Below are positions 40,317-50,572 of a stretch of 64,000 nucleotides of DNA, piece after piece. Numbering within the stretch: position 1 is the stretch's first letter; each line of letters starts with the position of its first letter. The position numbers and the translations under genes were made by a program. The notes below the pieces were generated by a model. It was not told where the DNA came from and did no database searches. It saw only the letters and a program-made list of their open reading frames with translations. This DNA is from CAISKJ01 sp046351555 (GTDB lineage Bacteria; Myxococcota_A; Polyangia; Polyangiales; Ga0077539): assembly GCA_046351555.1 (NCBI GenBank), contig JAXLYI010000002.1:638244-702243 (forward strand). The letters are read 5' to 3'.

Positions 40317-41282
40317 ATGCACATCCTCATTCTGTCGCGCAAGGCGACGATCTACTCGACGCGCCGGCTCACCGAGGCGGCCAAGGCCCGCGGCCACGAG
40401 GTCACGATCGTCGACCCGCTGGAGATCTCCCTGGTGGTGAGCCGCGCGACGCCGTCGCTCTACCTGCGCGGGGCCGAGGTGGCGGGCTTCGACCTGGTGA
40501 TCCCGCGCATCGGCGCGTCGGTGACGCAGTACGGCCTCGCGGTGGTGCGCCAGTTCGACATGATGGGCGTGCCCGTGCTCAACCACGCCGTCGCCATCGC
40601 CCGCTCGCGCGACAAGCTCCGCGCGATGCAGCTCCTCACCCGCAAAGACCTCGACCTCCCGATCACCGTGTGCACCAAGACGAGCGCGCACATCGACGCG
40701 GCGCTCGCCCTCGTCAACGGCCCGCCCGCGATCGTGAAGCTCCACCAGGGGACGCAGGGCATCGGGGTGATGCTCTGCGAGACGCGGCAGGCGGTGGAGA
40801 GCACGCTCGAGGCCTTCTGGACGCTCGGGCAGGACATCATCCTCCAGGAGTTCGTCTCCGAGTCGCGGGGCCGCGACATCCGCGCGATCGTGGTGGGCAA
40901 CCGCGTCGTGGCCGCGATGCGGCGCAAGGCGCAGCGGGGGGAGTTCCGCTCCAACCTCCACCGCGGGGCCGAGGCCGAGCCCATCGCGTCGATCGACCCG
41001 CGCTACGCCCGCGCGGCCACCGAGGCGTGCAAGGTGATGGGCCTCGACGTCGCCGGCGTCGACATGCTGGAGACGCGCGGCGGCCCGCGCCTGCTGGAGA
41101 TCAACAGCTCGCCGGGCCTGGAGGGCATCGAGCGGGCGACCAAGGTCGACGTCGCCTCCGCCATCATCCGCCACGGCGAGCGCTTCGTCCTGCGGCGCCA
41201 CAAGGGCCGCGGCGCGCTGGCGGGCCCGGGCGACCGCGCGATCGACCAGGAGCGCGTGACCCGCCGCCGGAGGCCGCGGTGA
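40317..41282 (+). CDS. rimK: RimK-family ATP-grasp ligase
   Basis: 321 residues. RimK adds glutamate residues to the C-terminus of ribosomal protein S6, or in related enzymes builds poly-glutamate. ATP-grasp landmarks are present: VTQYGLAVVRQFDMMGVPVL, IVKLHQGTQGIGVML, ILQEFVSESRGRDIRAIVVG, GVDMLETRGGPRLLEINSSP. The basic tail (RRHKGRGALAG onwards) is longer than usual by about 20 residues. The stop overlaps the next gene (GTGA). No S6 gene is nearby, so the acceptor is not proven. Confidence 0.88.
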   Translation: MHILILSRKATIYSTRRLTEAAKARGHEVTIVDPLEISLVVSRATPSLYLRGAEVAGFDLVIPRIGASVTQYGLAVVRQFDMMGVPVLNHAVAIARSRDKLRAMQLLTRKDLDLPITVCTKTSAHIDAALALVNGPPAIVKLHQGTQGIGVMLCETRQAVESTLEAFWTLGQDIILQEFVSESRGRDIRAIVVGNRVVAAMRRKAQRGEFRSNLHRGAEAEPIASIDPRYARAATEACKVMGLDVAGVDMLETRGGPRLLEINSSPGLEGIERATKVDVASAIIRHGERFVLRRHKGRGALAGPGDRAIDQERVTRRRRPR

Positions 41283-42040
41283 GCGTGACGGTGGCGGCCC
41301 GCGGCGCCGCCCGCGTGGTCACGGTCGACCGCCCGCACCGCCGCAACGCGCTCGACCCCGACGCGCTCGCCGCGCTGCGCGGGGCCGCGGTGAAGCTCCG
41401 GCGCGACCGCGGGGCCCGCGCGGTGGTCCTCACCGGGGCGCAGGGCGTGGGGGTGTTCCTCTCCGGGGGCGACCTCCAGGTGCTGAAGGACGTGCGGACG
41501 GCGCAGGCCGCGCGCGCGATGGCGAAGGCCGCCCACGCCGCCGTCGACGCCCTCCACGCGCTCGGGCTCCCGCTGGTGGCCGCGGTGCACGGCGACGCCT
41601 ACGGCGGCGGCTGCGAGCTCGCCGCGGCGTGCGACTACCGCGTCGCCGAGGAGGGCGTCCGCTTCCACTGGGTGCAGGCGCGCTTCGCCATCACGACGGG
41701 CTGGGGCGGCGCCTCCAACCTGCTCGACCTCGTCCCCCGCGGCACTGCGGCGCGCTGGCTCCTCACGGCGGCGCCCGTCCCCGTGGCCGAGGCCCACGCG
41801 GCGGGCTTCGTCGACGCGGTGGTTCCTTCGGGCGCGGCCGTCGACGAGGCGGTGGCCTTCGCCGAGCGCGTCGCGAAGCACCCGCGGGCGGGCGTCGCGC
41901 GGATGCTCACGCTGCTCCGCGCGTCGTCGCGGCTCAGCCGGGCGGGCGCGCGGGCGCTGGAGCTCAAGGAGTTCGGCGCGTCGTGGGCCACGCCCGAGCA
42001 CCACGACGCGGTGGCGGCGTTCCTGGCGCGGAGGGGGTGA
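41279..42040 (+). CDS. Enoyl-CoA hydratase/isomerase family protein, ethylmalonyl-CoA decarboxylase-like
   Basis: 253 residues from GTG 41279, overlapping the rimK stop. Crotonase signatures: FLSGGDLQ (oxyanion hole), HGDAYGGGCELAAACDYR. The second catalytic Glu of hydratases, normally in PEI/PEV, is missing: the segment reads VRFHWVQARFAITTGWGGAS. This closely resembles vertebrate ECHDC1 (IRFVHKEMGI.PSWGGT), an ethylmalonyl-CoA decarboxylase that removes side products of acetyl-CoA carboxylase. The C-terminus ELKEFGASWATPEHHDAVA also fits. The decarboxylase assignment is inference; a hydratase or isomerase with unusual catalysis is the alternative. Confidence 0.78.
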   Translation: MSVTVAARGAARVVTVDRPHRRNALDPDALAALRGAAVKLRRDRGARAVVLTGAQGVGVFLSGGDLQVLKDVRTAQAARAMAKAAHAAVDALHALGLPLVAAVHGDAYGGGCELAAACDYRVAEEGVRFHWVQARFAITTGWGGASNLLDLVPRGTAARWLLTAAPVPVAEAHAAGFVDAVVPSGAAVDEAVAFAERVAKHPRAGVARMLTLLRASSRLSRAGARALELKEFGASWATPEHHDAVAAFLARRG

Positions 42041-42059
42041 TCGTTCGGGGGGCGAACCG

Positions 42060-44606
42060 TCAGCGCGCCCGACGGCGCCGGCGGGCCGCCATCGCGAGCA
42101 CCACCGCCGCGCCCGCGAGCGCCCCGCCACGACCCGAGGCGCGCCCCGGCGCCGCGCAGCCGCAGCCGCCGCCGCGGTAGAGGATGAGCCCGCCGTCCAT
42201 CGTGCCGAGCGCGTCGTCGGGCGCCGCGTCGGGCGCCGCCATCGCGTCCGCGTCGGGCGTCGCCATCGCGTCCGCATCGAGCGCCGCCATCGCGTCGGGC
42301 GTCGCCATCACCTCGGCGTCGAGCGCCGCGTCGTCGGCGACGTCCATCGCCGCGTCCATCCCGGCCTCCATGATGTCGGGCGCGACGTCCACGGCCACGT
42401 CGACGGCGGCCTCCATCGCCGCGTCGGGGGCCGCGCGGCACGTCCCGGTGGCCATGTCGCAGACGGGCGTGGCGCCGCTGCACTGGGCGTCGGTCACGCA
42501 GATCACGCAGGTCGCCGCCGGGGGCGCGCTGCACACGCGGCCCGCCGGGCACCCGCCGCGATCGCCCGCGGCGACGGGCGTCCGCGCGCAGGCCCCGTCC
42601 GCGCCGCACGCGTCGACGGTGCAGGGGTCGCCGTCGTCGCAGTCGATCGCGCCCTGGCAGGCCACGCAGCGGAACGACCCGCCCGTCGCCGCGACGCAGT
42701 GGGGCGTGGCGGTGGTGCAGCCGACGTCGACGCCGCTCATCGCGGTGTCGACGCAGGGCTCGCAGCGGCCGCCGCCCACGCCGACAGCGCGGCAGTGGGG
42801 CGCGGGCGCCATGCAGCCGGTGTCGGGGTCGGCGGGCGAGGTGTCGCGGCACGCGGGCGCGCACGAGCTCATCGAGTCGAGGCGGTACGTGATCGCGGTG
42901 TCGGAGTTGTTGCCGCAGGCCGAGGGGATGTCGGGGACGGCCGCCCGCACGCTCCCGGCGACGCCGACGGCGAAGTCGAAGGACGCCGTCTCGGCGACGG
43001 TGCGGGCGCCCGCGGGGGAGGTCTGCCCGGTGCGGACGAAGCCGCCGAACATCGCCGCGCGCGGCCCCGAGCCCGGGTCATACTGGAGCAGCGTGGGCGC
43101 TCGGTACGACGTGGGGCGGTCGGAGAAGTCCACCGCGCCGCCCACGTAGCGCGCCCGGTACGAGCGCCACACGTTGACGCCCGGCACCGCGAGGGTCGCG
43201 GGCACGGTGGCCGTCGGCGCGGCGGGTTCGAAGTCGGGGACCACCACGCAGTCGGTCACCCCGCGCCGGCTGTAGAACACGCTGACGTCGGGGTTCTCGC
43301 AGGCGAAGCCTTCTTCGATGGCGCACGCGATGGAGCAGCCGTCGCCGCCGGTGGTGTTGCCGTCGTCGCAGGCCTCACCCGGCGCGCGGACGCCGTCGCC
43401 GCAGGTGACCCGGCACACCGACCGATCGCCTCGGCAGACGTAGCCCCGCTCGACCTCGCACGACGCCGAGCAGCCGTCGCCCGCGGTGGTGTTGCCGTCG
43501 TCGCAGCGCTCGGTTCCGGCGACGAGGCCGCCGCCGCAGACGAGCACGGTGAAGGTGACGGTGGCGGTCTGCGTGACGCCGCTGATGGTGCGGGAGGCCG
43601 TGGCGGTGTACGTCCCCTCGGCGAGCGCGGCGGGGGTGACCGACCACGACCCGTCGGCCGCCGCGGTGGTGGTGAGCGTCTGCCCACCGACCATGACCGT
43701 GACGGTGGTGCCGGGCTGCGACTGGCCGCGGATGACGGGGCGCGTCTCGGTGACGGTGGCGCCGGCGGCGGGCGAGGTGATGACGAGCGGGCCGAGCGCG
43801 CAGGAGCCCGTGGGCGAGGTGATCGCGTTGACGAAGGCGGGCCCGACGCGGCCGGGGTTGCCGGGGATGGCGAGGGGGTTGACGTCGGCGATGCCGAAGA
43901 CGCACGCGCCGTTGCCCGCGAAGGACTGCGAGGTCGGGAGGAAGAAGGCCGAGACGTCGGTGATGAGCGAGGTGCCGGCAGGCGGCAGCGCGGCGCCGGG
44001 CGCGAGGTAGAGCGCGTTGTCGGCGGGGATGCCGTTCATCGAGCGGTAGTCGTAGGTCTGCATCGGGTCCATGCCGGTGAACGACGTGCTCAGCGGGCTG
44101 CGGGTGTTGAGCGGCACGGGGAGCTGCGCGGTGCGGAGCATCCCGACGGCGGACGTCCACCCGGTGGCGGCGTTGAGGAGCGGCAGGAGCCCGTTGCCGT
44201 TGCCCCCGTCGACGTTGTCCGGGCTGCAGATGGAGCAGTGGTCGGAGAAGAGCACGAACGACCGCGCCGCCCGCGTGCGGACGGCCTCGCGCAGGAGTGT
44301 CCAGTTGCCCGACCCGATGCCGTTGAACGACGCGACGAGGACGATCACGTCGTAGCTCTCGCCGCCCGCGCGGCGGAGGTCGGCCGCGGTGAGGGTGACG
44401 GTGTCGAGGTCGTTGCGGCCCTGGACGTTGGGGGCGCCGACCACCGCCGCGAACTCCGACACCGCGGCGTTGTAGTACGACACCGCGCTGTTGCGGGTGC
44501 TGCCGTCGGCGAGCACGAGCACGCGGGTCTGGGCGGCCGCGGGCACGGCGGCGAAGGTGAGCGAGAGGGCGCCGACGGTCGCGGCGAGGAAGGAAGGGCG
44601 GTTCAC
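42060..44606 (-). CDS. MYXO-CTERM surface protein with DUF4215-type Cys-rich repeats
   Basis: 848 residues from GTG 44606. A Sec signal (AALSLTFAAVPAAAQ-like) leads to an N-terminal domain of about 250 residues (TRVLVLADGSTRNSAVSYYN) with a GGNGNG loop. An Ig-like domain follows (LVITSPAAGATVTETRPVIR). Two DUF4215-type Cys-rich repeats are plain: ERCDDGNTTAGDGCSASC and EACDDGNTTGGDGCSIAC. After another Cys-rich region (GDPCTVDACGADG) comes an Ala/Asp/Met stalk of repeated AMATPDAD-like units. The C-terminus GGGCGCAAPGRASG, a hydrophobic segment and RRRRRAR form a MYXO-CTERM tail, so myxosortase should anchor it on the cell surface. Its substrate or ligand is unknown. Confidence 0.82.
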   Translation of the reverse strand: MNRPSFLAATVGALSLTFAAVPAAAQTRVLVLADGSTRNSAVSYYNAAVSEFAAVVGAPNVQGRNDLDTVTLTAADLRRAGGESYDVIVLVASFNGIGSGNWTLLREAVRTRAARSFVLFSDHCSICSPDNVDGGNGNGLLPLLNAATGWTSAVGMLRTAQLPVPLNTRSPLSTSFTGMDPMQTYDYRSMNGIPADNALYLAPGAALPPAGTSLITDVSAFFLPTSQSFAGNGACVFGIADVNPLAIPGNPGRVGPAFVNAITSPTGSCALGPLVITSPAAGATVTETRPVIRGQSQPGTTVTVMVGGQTLTTTAAADGSWSVTPAALAEGTYTATASRTISGVTQTATVTFTVLVCGGGLVAGTERCDDGNTTAGDGCSASCEVERGYVCRGDRSVCRVTCGDGVRAPGEACDDGNTTGGDGCSIACAIEEGFACENPDVSVFYSRRGVTDCVVVPDFEPAAPTATVPATLAVPGVNVWRSYRARYVGGAVDFSDRPTSYRAPTLLQYDPGSGPRAAMFGGFVRTGQTSPAGARTVAETASFDFAVGVAGSVRAAVPDIPSACGNNSDTAITYRLDSMSSCAPACRDTSPADPDTGCMAPAPHCRAVGVGGGRCEPCVDTAMSGVDVGCTTATPHCVAATGGSFRCVACQGAIDCDDGDPCTVDACGADGACARTPVAAGDRGGCPAGRVCSAPPAATCVICVTDAQCSGATPVCDMATGTCRAAPDAAMEAAVDVAVDVAPDIMEAGMDAAMDVADDAALDAEVMATPDAMAALDADAMATPDADAMAAPDAAPDDALGTMDGGLILYRGGGCGCAAPGRASGRGGALAGAAVVLAMAARRRRRAR

Positions 44607-44637
44607 CCCGCCACGGTATCCGCTCGCGGGGGCGCCG

Positions 44638-45638
<1,001 letters not shown>

Positions 45639-45642
<4 letters not shown>

Positions 45643-46355
45643 AGGGGGTTGATGCGAGGCGGGTAGAACTGGCGCCAGTAGGCGAGCAGCGCAGCGAACA
45701 CGGTCTCGTGCCCGTGGAGGCCGAGGTAGATCTCGACCAGCTCGCGGGCGGCCCCGTGTCGCACGAACTCGCGCGCCAGTTCGCTCAATCGCTGCATTCG
45801 TTCTGTATACGAACGGTCGGAGAGCAGCTTCTTGATGGTGCGCTCCCCGACGCCCGTCTTCGGCGTCCAGGTGCAGTCCACCGGGGAGAAGACGAGGTGC
45901 TCCGCCGGGTCGTCGAAGGTCGGCTCGATCAGCCGGTCGTCGATCTCGGCGAGCACCGACGCAGGAACGTAGGCATCGCCCGCACAGGTACCCTGGAGGC
46001 AGGGGTCGATCAGCGCCCTCCCCAGAAGCTCCGGCGGATACCAGGTGAGCTTGGCGCCGTTGCAGAGGCCGCAGGCCGGCAGGAGGTTGAGCCAGCAGTA
46101 GCGGAGGTGCGGGAAGTGGCTCTGGGGCAGGTAGTGCTCGACCTCGAGCAGCGCGCCGAGGGCGGCCTCGCACCACGCGCAGCGGTCGCCGCTCAACGCG
46201 CGGAGCGCCTCGCGGACGGGCCGCTCCCCGCGCTCCACGTCGTTCCAGTGGTCACGGCCGTCGGCTTCACCGTACCAGGCGAGCAGGCGCGCCACGGACT
46301 CAGCGCGCGCCGGGTCGATGCGTGGGGGCGGCGCGGTTCGCTGCAGGCGCTTCAT
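45639..46355 (-). CDS. HNH endonuclease, PtuB-like (TIGR02646-type)
   Basis: 238 residues. HNH/zinc motif: CAWCEAALGALLEVEHYLPQ with the catalytic His-x-Pro region, then WLNLLPACGLCNGAK, matching the TIGR02646 HNH proteins that pair with Septu PtuA ATPases and with retron ATPases. The ATG at 46355 overlaps the ATPase stop (ATGA), the usual PtuA-PtuB organisation. The C-terminal 90 residues (IKKLLSDRSYTERMQRLSEL, EIYLGLHGHETVFAALLAYW) form a helical tail. In Septu the nuclease is thought to act when phage triggers the ATPase. The stop in turn overlaps an ADP-ribosylglycohydrolase gene. Confidence 0.85.
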
Positions 46356-47671
46356 CCGAGGAGCTCGCGGAGCATGGAGAGCGAACGGCGCCGCGGGTCT
46401 TCCGGGGCGAGGCGCGCGTCGATCTCGTCGTGGATGCCGAGGGCCTTCGCGCGCACGGCCGCGTCGCGTGCGACGGTGAACTCGCGCACGGCGCCGCTGA
46501 AGTCGAGCATCACGTCGCCGAGGGGACGCGCACCGCCCGGCGCGTCGCGGCCGGGGAGCGGGAGCTCGACGTGGAAGCCCTCCGCATAGAGGTCGGCGAG
46601 GTACCAGTCGCGGGGGCTCCCGAGCGAGCGGGAGGTGACGCGGTCGCCGTCGCGGAGGATCTCCACGGCCTCGCCGGGCTCGGTCTGCCGCACCACGAGC
46701 GGCGAGTGCGTCGTCACGAAGAACGTGGTGTTGGGGAAGGAGCGCTTGAGGATGTCGACGATCCGCGCCTGCCACTGGGGGTGGAGGTGCGCCTCCACCT
46801 CGTCGATGAAGACGACGCCGTCGAGCTCGCGGAGCGGCGGCGCCCCCCCCTCGGGGAGCATCGCGGCCCAGCCGGAGTAGCCCGCGACGATCTCCTGGAA
46901 GATCTTGAGCACGGCGATGTAGCCGGTCGCGAGCTTGTCGATCGGTCGGCCGCCGAAGAGCAGCGCGCCGTTCTGGTAGGTGAGCCCGACCTGCGGGGGC
47001 CCGCCGGGGCGCTCGACGACGAGGCCGGCGAACTCGCGCGGCTCGAGTTGCTGGAGCAGCCGGAGCGTCTCGACGACGGCCTCGAAGTCGTTGTCGTTGC
47101 CCGACACGAACGCGGGGTTGATGAGGAGCCGGGAGGCGAACCACTCCGCGGGCTCCTCCACCGTGACGAGCTCGCCGGTGGCCGCACGCCAGGTCTTCTT
47201 GAAGGCGCGGACGAAGCGCTCGGTGCGGTCGCCGAGGAGCTTGAGCTGGTTGGCCCCGACGTTGGGGGTGTGCCCGCGCTCCCGCGCGCCGACGAAGACG
47301 ACGGGGCGGTCCGTGATGCGCCTCGTGACAAAGCGCGGGGCCACCATGCCGAGTGAGCAGTCCAGAGGGCTCTCTCCCCGATACACCAGAAAATCCCCGT
47401 CGATGGCTACGTTCGTAGCGAGACGGAGGCGTAGAGGCGCCAGTTCTCGATCGACCTCCTCACGAAAGAGCACCCCGGCAAACCGAGGGGTGTTCGGTGT
47501 TGTGGTCAGCATCGAGTGCTGCGTCAGCAGCGTCCGCGCGAGGTGTTCGATGAGGTGCGTCTTGCCGACGCCGTTGACGCCGACGAGGCAGTGAAAGCGT
47601 CGCGCCGGGTCGAACGACACGTCGAAATCGAGCCCGGCCTCCGTCCGCCACGCCTTGAAGTTCTTGATCAT
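46352..47671 (-). CDS. AAA ATPase, PtuA-like (Septu-type anti-phage)
   Basis: 439 residues. Walker A is LVGVNGVGKTHL (about 30-40), the ABC-signature-like stretch KLATGYIAVLKIFQEIVAG, Walker B GVVFIDEVEAHLHPQWQ and the H-loop TTFFVTTHSPLVVRQ are all present, as in OLD/PtuA-type AAA15 ATPases. The ATG at 47671 starts at MIKNFKAWR, the usual beginning of such ATPases; a longer frame upstream is not coding. The gene overlaps the HNH nuclease (ATGA), which identifies the pair as Septu-like. The gap to the helical protein upstream is 32 bases. No reverse transcriptase or retron RNA is evident. Confidence 0.87.
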   Translation of the reverse strand: MIKNFKAWRTEAGLDFDVSFDPARRFHCLVGVNGVGKTHLIEHLARTLLTQHSMLTTTPNTPRFAGVLFREEVDRELAPLRLRLATNVAIDGDFLVYRGESPLDCSLGMVAPRFVTRRITDRPVVFVGARERGHTPNVGANQLKLLGDRTERFVRAFKKTWRAATGELVTVEEPAEWFASRLLINPAFVSGNDNDFEAVVETLRLLQQLEPREFAGLVVERPGGPPQVGLTYQNGALLFGGRPIDKLATGYIAVLKIFQEIVAGYSGWAAMLPEGGAPPLRELDGVVFIDEVEAHLHPQWQARIVDILKRSFPNTTFFVTTHSPLVVRQTEPGEAVEILRDGDRVTSRSLGSPRDWYLADLYAEGFHVELPLPGRDAPGGARPLGDVMLDFSGAVREFTVARDAAVRAKALGIHDEIDARLAPEDPRRRSLSMLRELLG

Positions 47672-47703
47672 CCGCGCCCCATGGTTCGCGTCGCCCTTCC
47701 CGC

Positions 47704-48687
47704 TCACGGCTTCGGCGCCCCGGCGCCCACGCGCTCGAGCGCGCTCGACAGGAGCCGCGCGTCGATGTCCGTCGCGCCGCGCTCCACCGCCTTCTCCAGC
47801 TCCGCGATCGCCGCCGCGCGAACGGCGCCCGCGGTCACCGCCACCGCGGCCACCAGCTCGTCGTGCGCGCCCATCCCCGCGAGCGCCTTCACCGCCGCCA
47901 GCGCCGCCGCGGCCTCCTTCGCCTTCGCCGGCGTCCGCGCCGCGCACGACACCGCCGCGCCCGCCACCTCGCGCCAGCGCCGCTGGAGCAGCGCCAGCGC
48001 CCGCTGCCGCCTCGCCTCCACCGGCGAGCGCAAGAGCGCCACCAGCGCTGGCAAGAGCGCCTCCCGCGCCCCGTCCGCGATCGGCGGAACGATGCCCGCG
48101 AGGAACTCCCCCTCGTCGCCCACCAGCAGCCCGAGCGCCGCGGGGAGCTCGCCCGCCGCCACCTTGCGCTGGTGCTCCTGGCGGTGGATCACGCCGCGCA
48201 CGCCGTCGCGCATCTGCTTCGCCACGCCGCGCAGACGCTCGGCCTCGTCGCGCACCGCCGCCGCGCGCGGGGTCACCTCGGCCAGCGCCTTCACCGCCTG
48301 CGGCATCGGCTTCTGCGCGGCGGCGAGTTCGGCGAGGGCCGCGTAGCTCCGCGCGGTGGCCGGCGCCCGCGCGAGCGCCTCGGCCGCGGCCTGACGCGAC
48401 GGGAGCGGCAGCCACGAGGCCAGCGCCACGCACGCGAGCGCGTCGGCCCCGACGGCCCCCGGGACGGTCGCCAGCGCCGCAAGCTCCTCGGGCAGCGCGA
48501 ACGCGGCGGCCCCGGCGAGCGCACGGAGCCCGCGGTCGTCGCCCCGGCGGACGAGCTCCGCGGCGGCGGCGAGCGGTGATTCCCCGCGCTGCACGCGCTC
48601 GGCGAGGCGGTCGTTGGCGGACGCGGGGAGCGCGCGCAACGCCGCGGCGGGGCCGGCGACGTCGGCGAAGTCGAAGGGGCCGTTCAT
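47704..48687 (-). CDS. Helical-repeat protein of unknown function, coupled to an M3 peptidase
   Basis: 327 residues. The sequence is Ala/Leu-rich and strongly helical throughout (AAALRALPASANDRLAERVQ, ALLPALVALLRSPVEARRQR, ALAAVKALAGMGAHDELVAA), like HEAT or armadillo repeats. No catalytic motif is seen. The ATG at 48687 overlaps the M3 peptidase stop (ATGA), so the two are coupled. The Septu-like ATPase begins 32 bases after its stop. It may scaffold the peptidase; this is inference. Confidence 0.72.
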   Translation of the reverse strand: MNGPFDFADVAGPAAALRALPASANDRLAERVQRGESPLAAAAELVRRGDDRGLRALAGAAAFALPEELAALATVPGAVGADALACVALASWLPLPSRQAAAEALARAPATARSYAALAELAAAQKPMPQAVKALAEVTPRAAAVRDEAERLRGVAKQMRDGVRGVIHRQEHQRKVAAGELPAALGLLVGDEGEFLAGIVPPIADGAREALLPALVALLRSPVEARRQRALALLQRRWREVAGAAVSCAARTPAKAKEAAAALAAVKALAGMGAHDELVAAVAVTAGAVRAAAIAELEKAVERGATDIDARLLSSALERVGAGAPKP

Positions 48688-50528
48688 CCCTCGCCGATCC
48701 AGCGTTCGAAGGCGTCGCAGGCGGCTTCGAAGGTGCCGCCGTCGGTGCCCGCGACCGCCTCGCGGCCGTGGATGACGCGGAGCTTCATGTCCATGTCGAC
48801 GGGCCCGTCGCGGTGGGCGATGGACGGGAGCCGCGCGACCTGGGCGCGGGCCGCGGCGATGGCGTCGTCCGCGCCGAGGTTGCACGCGGCGACGAGCGCG
48901 TCGGCGGAGAGCGCGCTGCCGGTGAGGGCGGTGAGGGTCTCGTTGAAGGTGGCGGCGTTGCCGGGCTTCCAGTAGTGCTCGGCGAGGTCGGGGCCGACGC
49001 GGGGGTTGTCGACGAGGTGGCCGTCGCGCGCGAGGAAGTGGGCGCGCGTCTGGAAGACCGCCATCTCGGCCATGACGTACCCGTGGTAGTAGGCGCTGGC
49101 CTCGCCCGAGAGGAGGTGGGGCACGGCGAGGACGGGGCGGACGCCGCCGGTGAGGCCCTGGAGGTCGCGCTCGATCGCGCGGAAGGCGGTCTTGACGCGC
49201 TCGGGGGTGAGCTCGGCGTCGGGGATCTCGTAGAGCGCGCGCTCGGCCATCGGGACGGTGAGCATCGCGCGGACGTCCCACGCGCGCATGGGCTGGGCCT
49301 CGCGGATGGCGTCCTCCAAGAGCCCGAGCGGGATGGGGTTGCCGGCGCCGTCGGCGAGGTAGCGGGTGCGCCAGTCGGCGTCCTCGAGCAGCGAGTCCAT
49401 GAACATCGACTGCGTCTCGGCGTAGGCGACCGAGGTGGGCGCGAACTCCTGCGCGAAGCACGGCGCGTCGGAGAGGATGTTGCTGAAGTGGGCCGCGTGG
49501 CCGCCCTCGTGGAAGAGCGTCTCGGTGGCGCGGAGCCCCGAGCCCACCGCGCCGGGGACGGCGTTGGCGGTGAAGTTGATGCGCGCCGGGCGCCACGCGC
49601 CGTGGTCGAAGAAGGCCGGCTCGGGGCCGTGCATGAAGCCGTTCTCGTACTTGCCGGCGCGGTCGACGAGGTCGAGGGTGAGCGTGGCGCCGCGGAAGCG
49701 GACGCCGAGGTTCATGAAGGAGACGCCCCAGCGGCGGAGGGAGCGGCCGAAGGAGAAGTAGGGGTCGAGCTCGGCGGCGATCTTCCCGGCGCGGAGGAAG
49801 AGGAAGTTGTAGGGCTCGAGCGACCCGTCGCCGTGCTCGCGTTCGAAGCGGGCGAGCTCCTCCTTCGCGCGGGCGGTGGTGCGGGCGGCGAGGTCGCCGA
49901 GGGCGGCGAAGAGGTCGCGCTTGGCCATGCGCTCGACGACGGCGACGCGCCAGGCGTAGTAGTCCTCGTGGCCGAGCGCGCGGCCGAGGGCGTTGCGGCG
50001 CTTCACGATCTCGAGGAAGCCGTGCTCCATCACGTAGTCCTCGATGGAGCGCATCGCTTCGAACGCCGCCTTCCTGCGCGCGGCCGACGGGTCGTTGCGC
50101 ATCAGCAGCGCGAGCCGGTTGCTCGACGCCTCGACCCACTCGCCGGTCTCCGGGTCGGTGAAGCCGAGCTTCATCTTGCCGCGGGCCTGCTGGAGCTCGC
50201 CCTCGCGCTCGACGATCTCCTCGGAGAGCTTGCGGCCCTCGGGGCTCTCGATGGTGTTGGCCGCGAAGAGCGCGACCCAGCCCGCGAGCACGTGGCGCTC
50301 GGCCGCCGTCCCCTCGCCCCGGCGCTCGAAGTCGCGGAGCGTCGCGAGGCGCTGCGGGTCCTGGAGGAAGCGGTTCATGGCGATCTCGGCCTCGCCGTGC
50401 TCGCGCTGGGTGCGCGCGGGGTCGTCGGTGAGGCCCATCTTCGCCGCCCAGAAGAGGTCTTCCTTCCGGGTGTGGAGTTCGGTGAAGGTGTCTTTGAGCG
50501 CGTCGAGCGTGGCGGGGAGCGTCGTCAT
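48684..50528 (-). CDS. M3-family (oligopeptidase F-like) metallopeptidase
   Basis: 614 residues. The zinc-binding motif is TLFHEGGHAAHFSN (HExxH), with EGFAxxxE-equivalent FAPTSVAYAETQSMFMDSLL supplying the third ligand region. Helical N-terminal region typical of M3 peptidases (RFLQDPQRLATLRDFERRGE). It probably degrades peptides up to some 20 residues inside the cell; no signal peptide is seen. Its stop overlaps the helical-repeat gene. It is the first gene of a minus-strand block that includes the Septu-like genes. There is no proof it belongs to that system. Confidence 0.88.
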   Translation of the reverse strand: MTTLPATLDALKDTFTELHTRKEDLFWAAKMGLTDDPARTQREHGEAEIAMNRFLQDPQRLATLRDFERRGEGTAAERHVLAGWVALFAANTIESPEGRKLSEEIVEREGELQQARGKMKLGFTDPETGEWVEASSNRLALLMRNDPSAARRKAAFEAMRSIEDYVMEHGFLEIVKRRNALGRALGHEDYYAWRVAVVERMAKRDLFAALGDLAARTTARAKEELARFEREHGDGSLEPYNFLFLRAGKIAAELDPYFSFGRSLRRWGVSFMNLGVRFRGATLTLDLVDRAGKYENGFMHGPEPAFFDHGAWRPARINFTANAVPGAVGSGLRATETLFHEGGHAAHFSNILSDAPCFAQEFAPTSVAYAETQSMFMDSLLEDADWRTRYLADGAGNPIPLGLLEDAIREAQPMRAWDVRAMLTVPMAERALYEIPDAELTPERVKTAFRAIERDLQGLTGGVRPVLAVPHLLSGEASAYYHGYVMAEMAVFQTRAHFLARDGHLVDNPRVGPDLAEHYWKPGNAATFNETLTALTGSALSADALVAACNLGADDAIAAARAQVARLPSIAHRDGPVDMDMKLRVIHGREAVAGTDGGTFEAACDAFERWIGEG

Positions 50529-50572
50529 CGGACCGCGGAGCGTAACGCCCGCCCGCGGCGATGGGAACAGCC

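Noticed and set aside
36042..41201. Long minus-strand frame over the RCC1, PHP and rimK genes
   Set aside because: It is an alternate frame of known genes with an Arg/Pro-rich translation and no domain. The PHP, RCC1 and rimK proteins in other frames have clear motifs.
37655..41278. Open plus-strand frame leading into the enoyl-CoA hydratase gene
   Set aside because: Upstream of 41279 the frame is antisense to the PHP gene and alternate to rimK. Homology begins at the GTG overlapping the rimK stop.
46356..47144. Extended N-terminus of the HNH protein
   Set aside because: The upstream part is an alternate frame of the ATPase gene. The start at 46355 overlaps the ATPase stop, as expected for a coupled pair.
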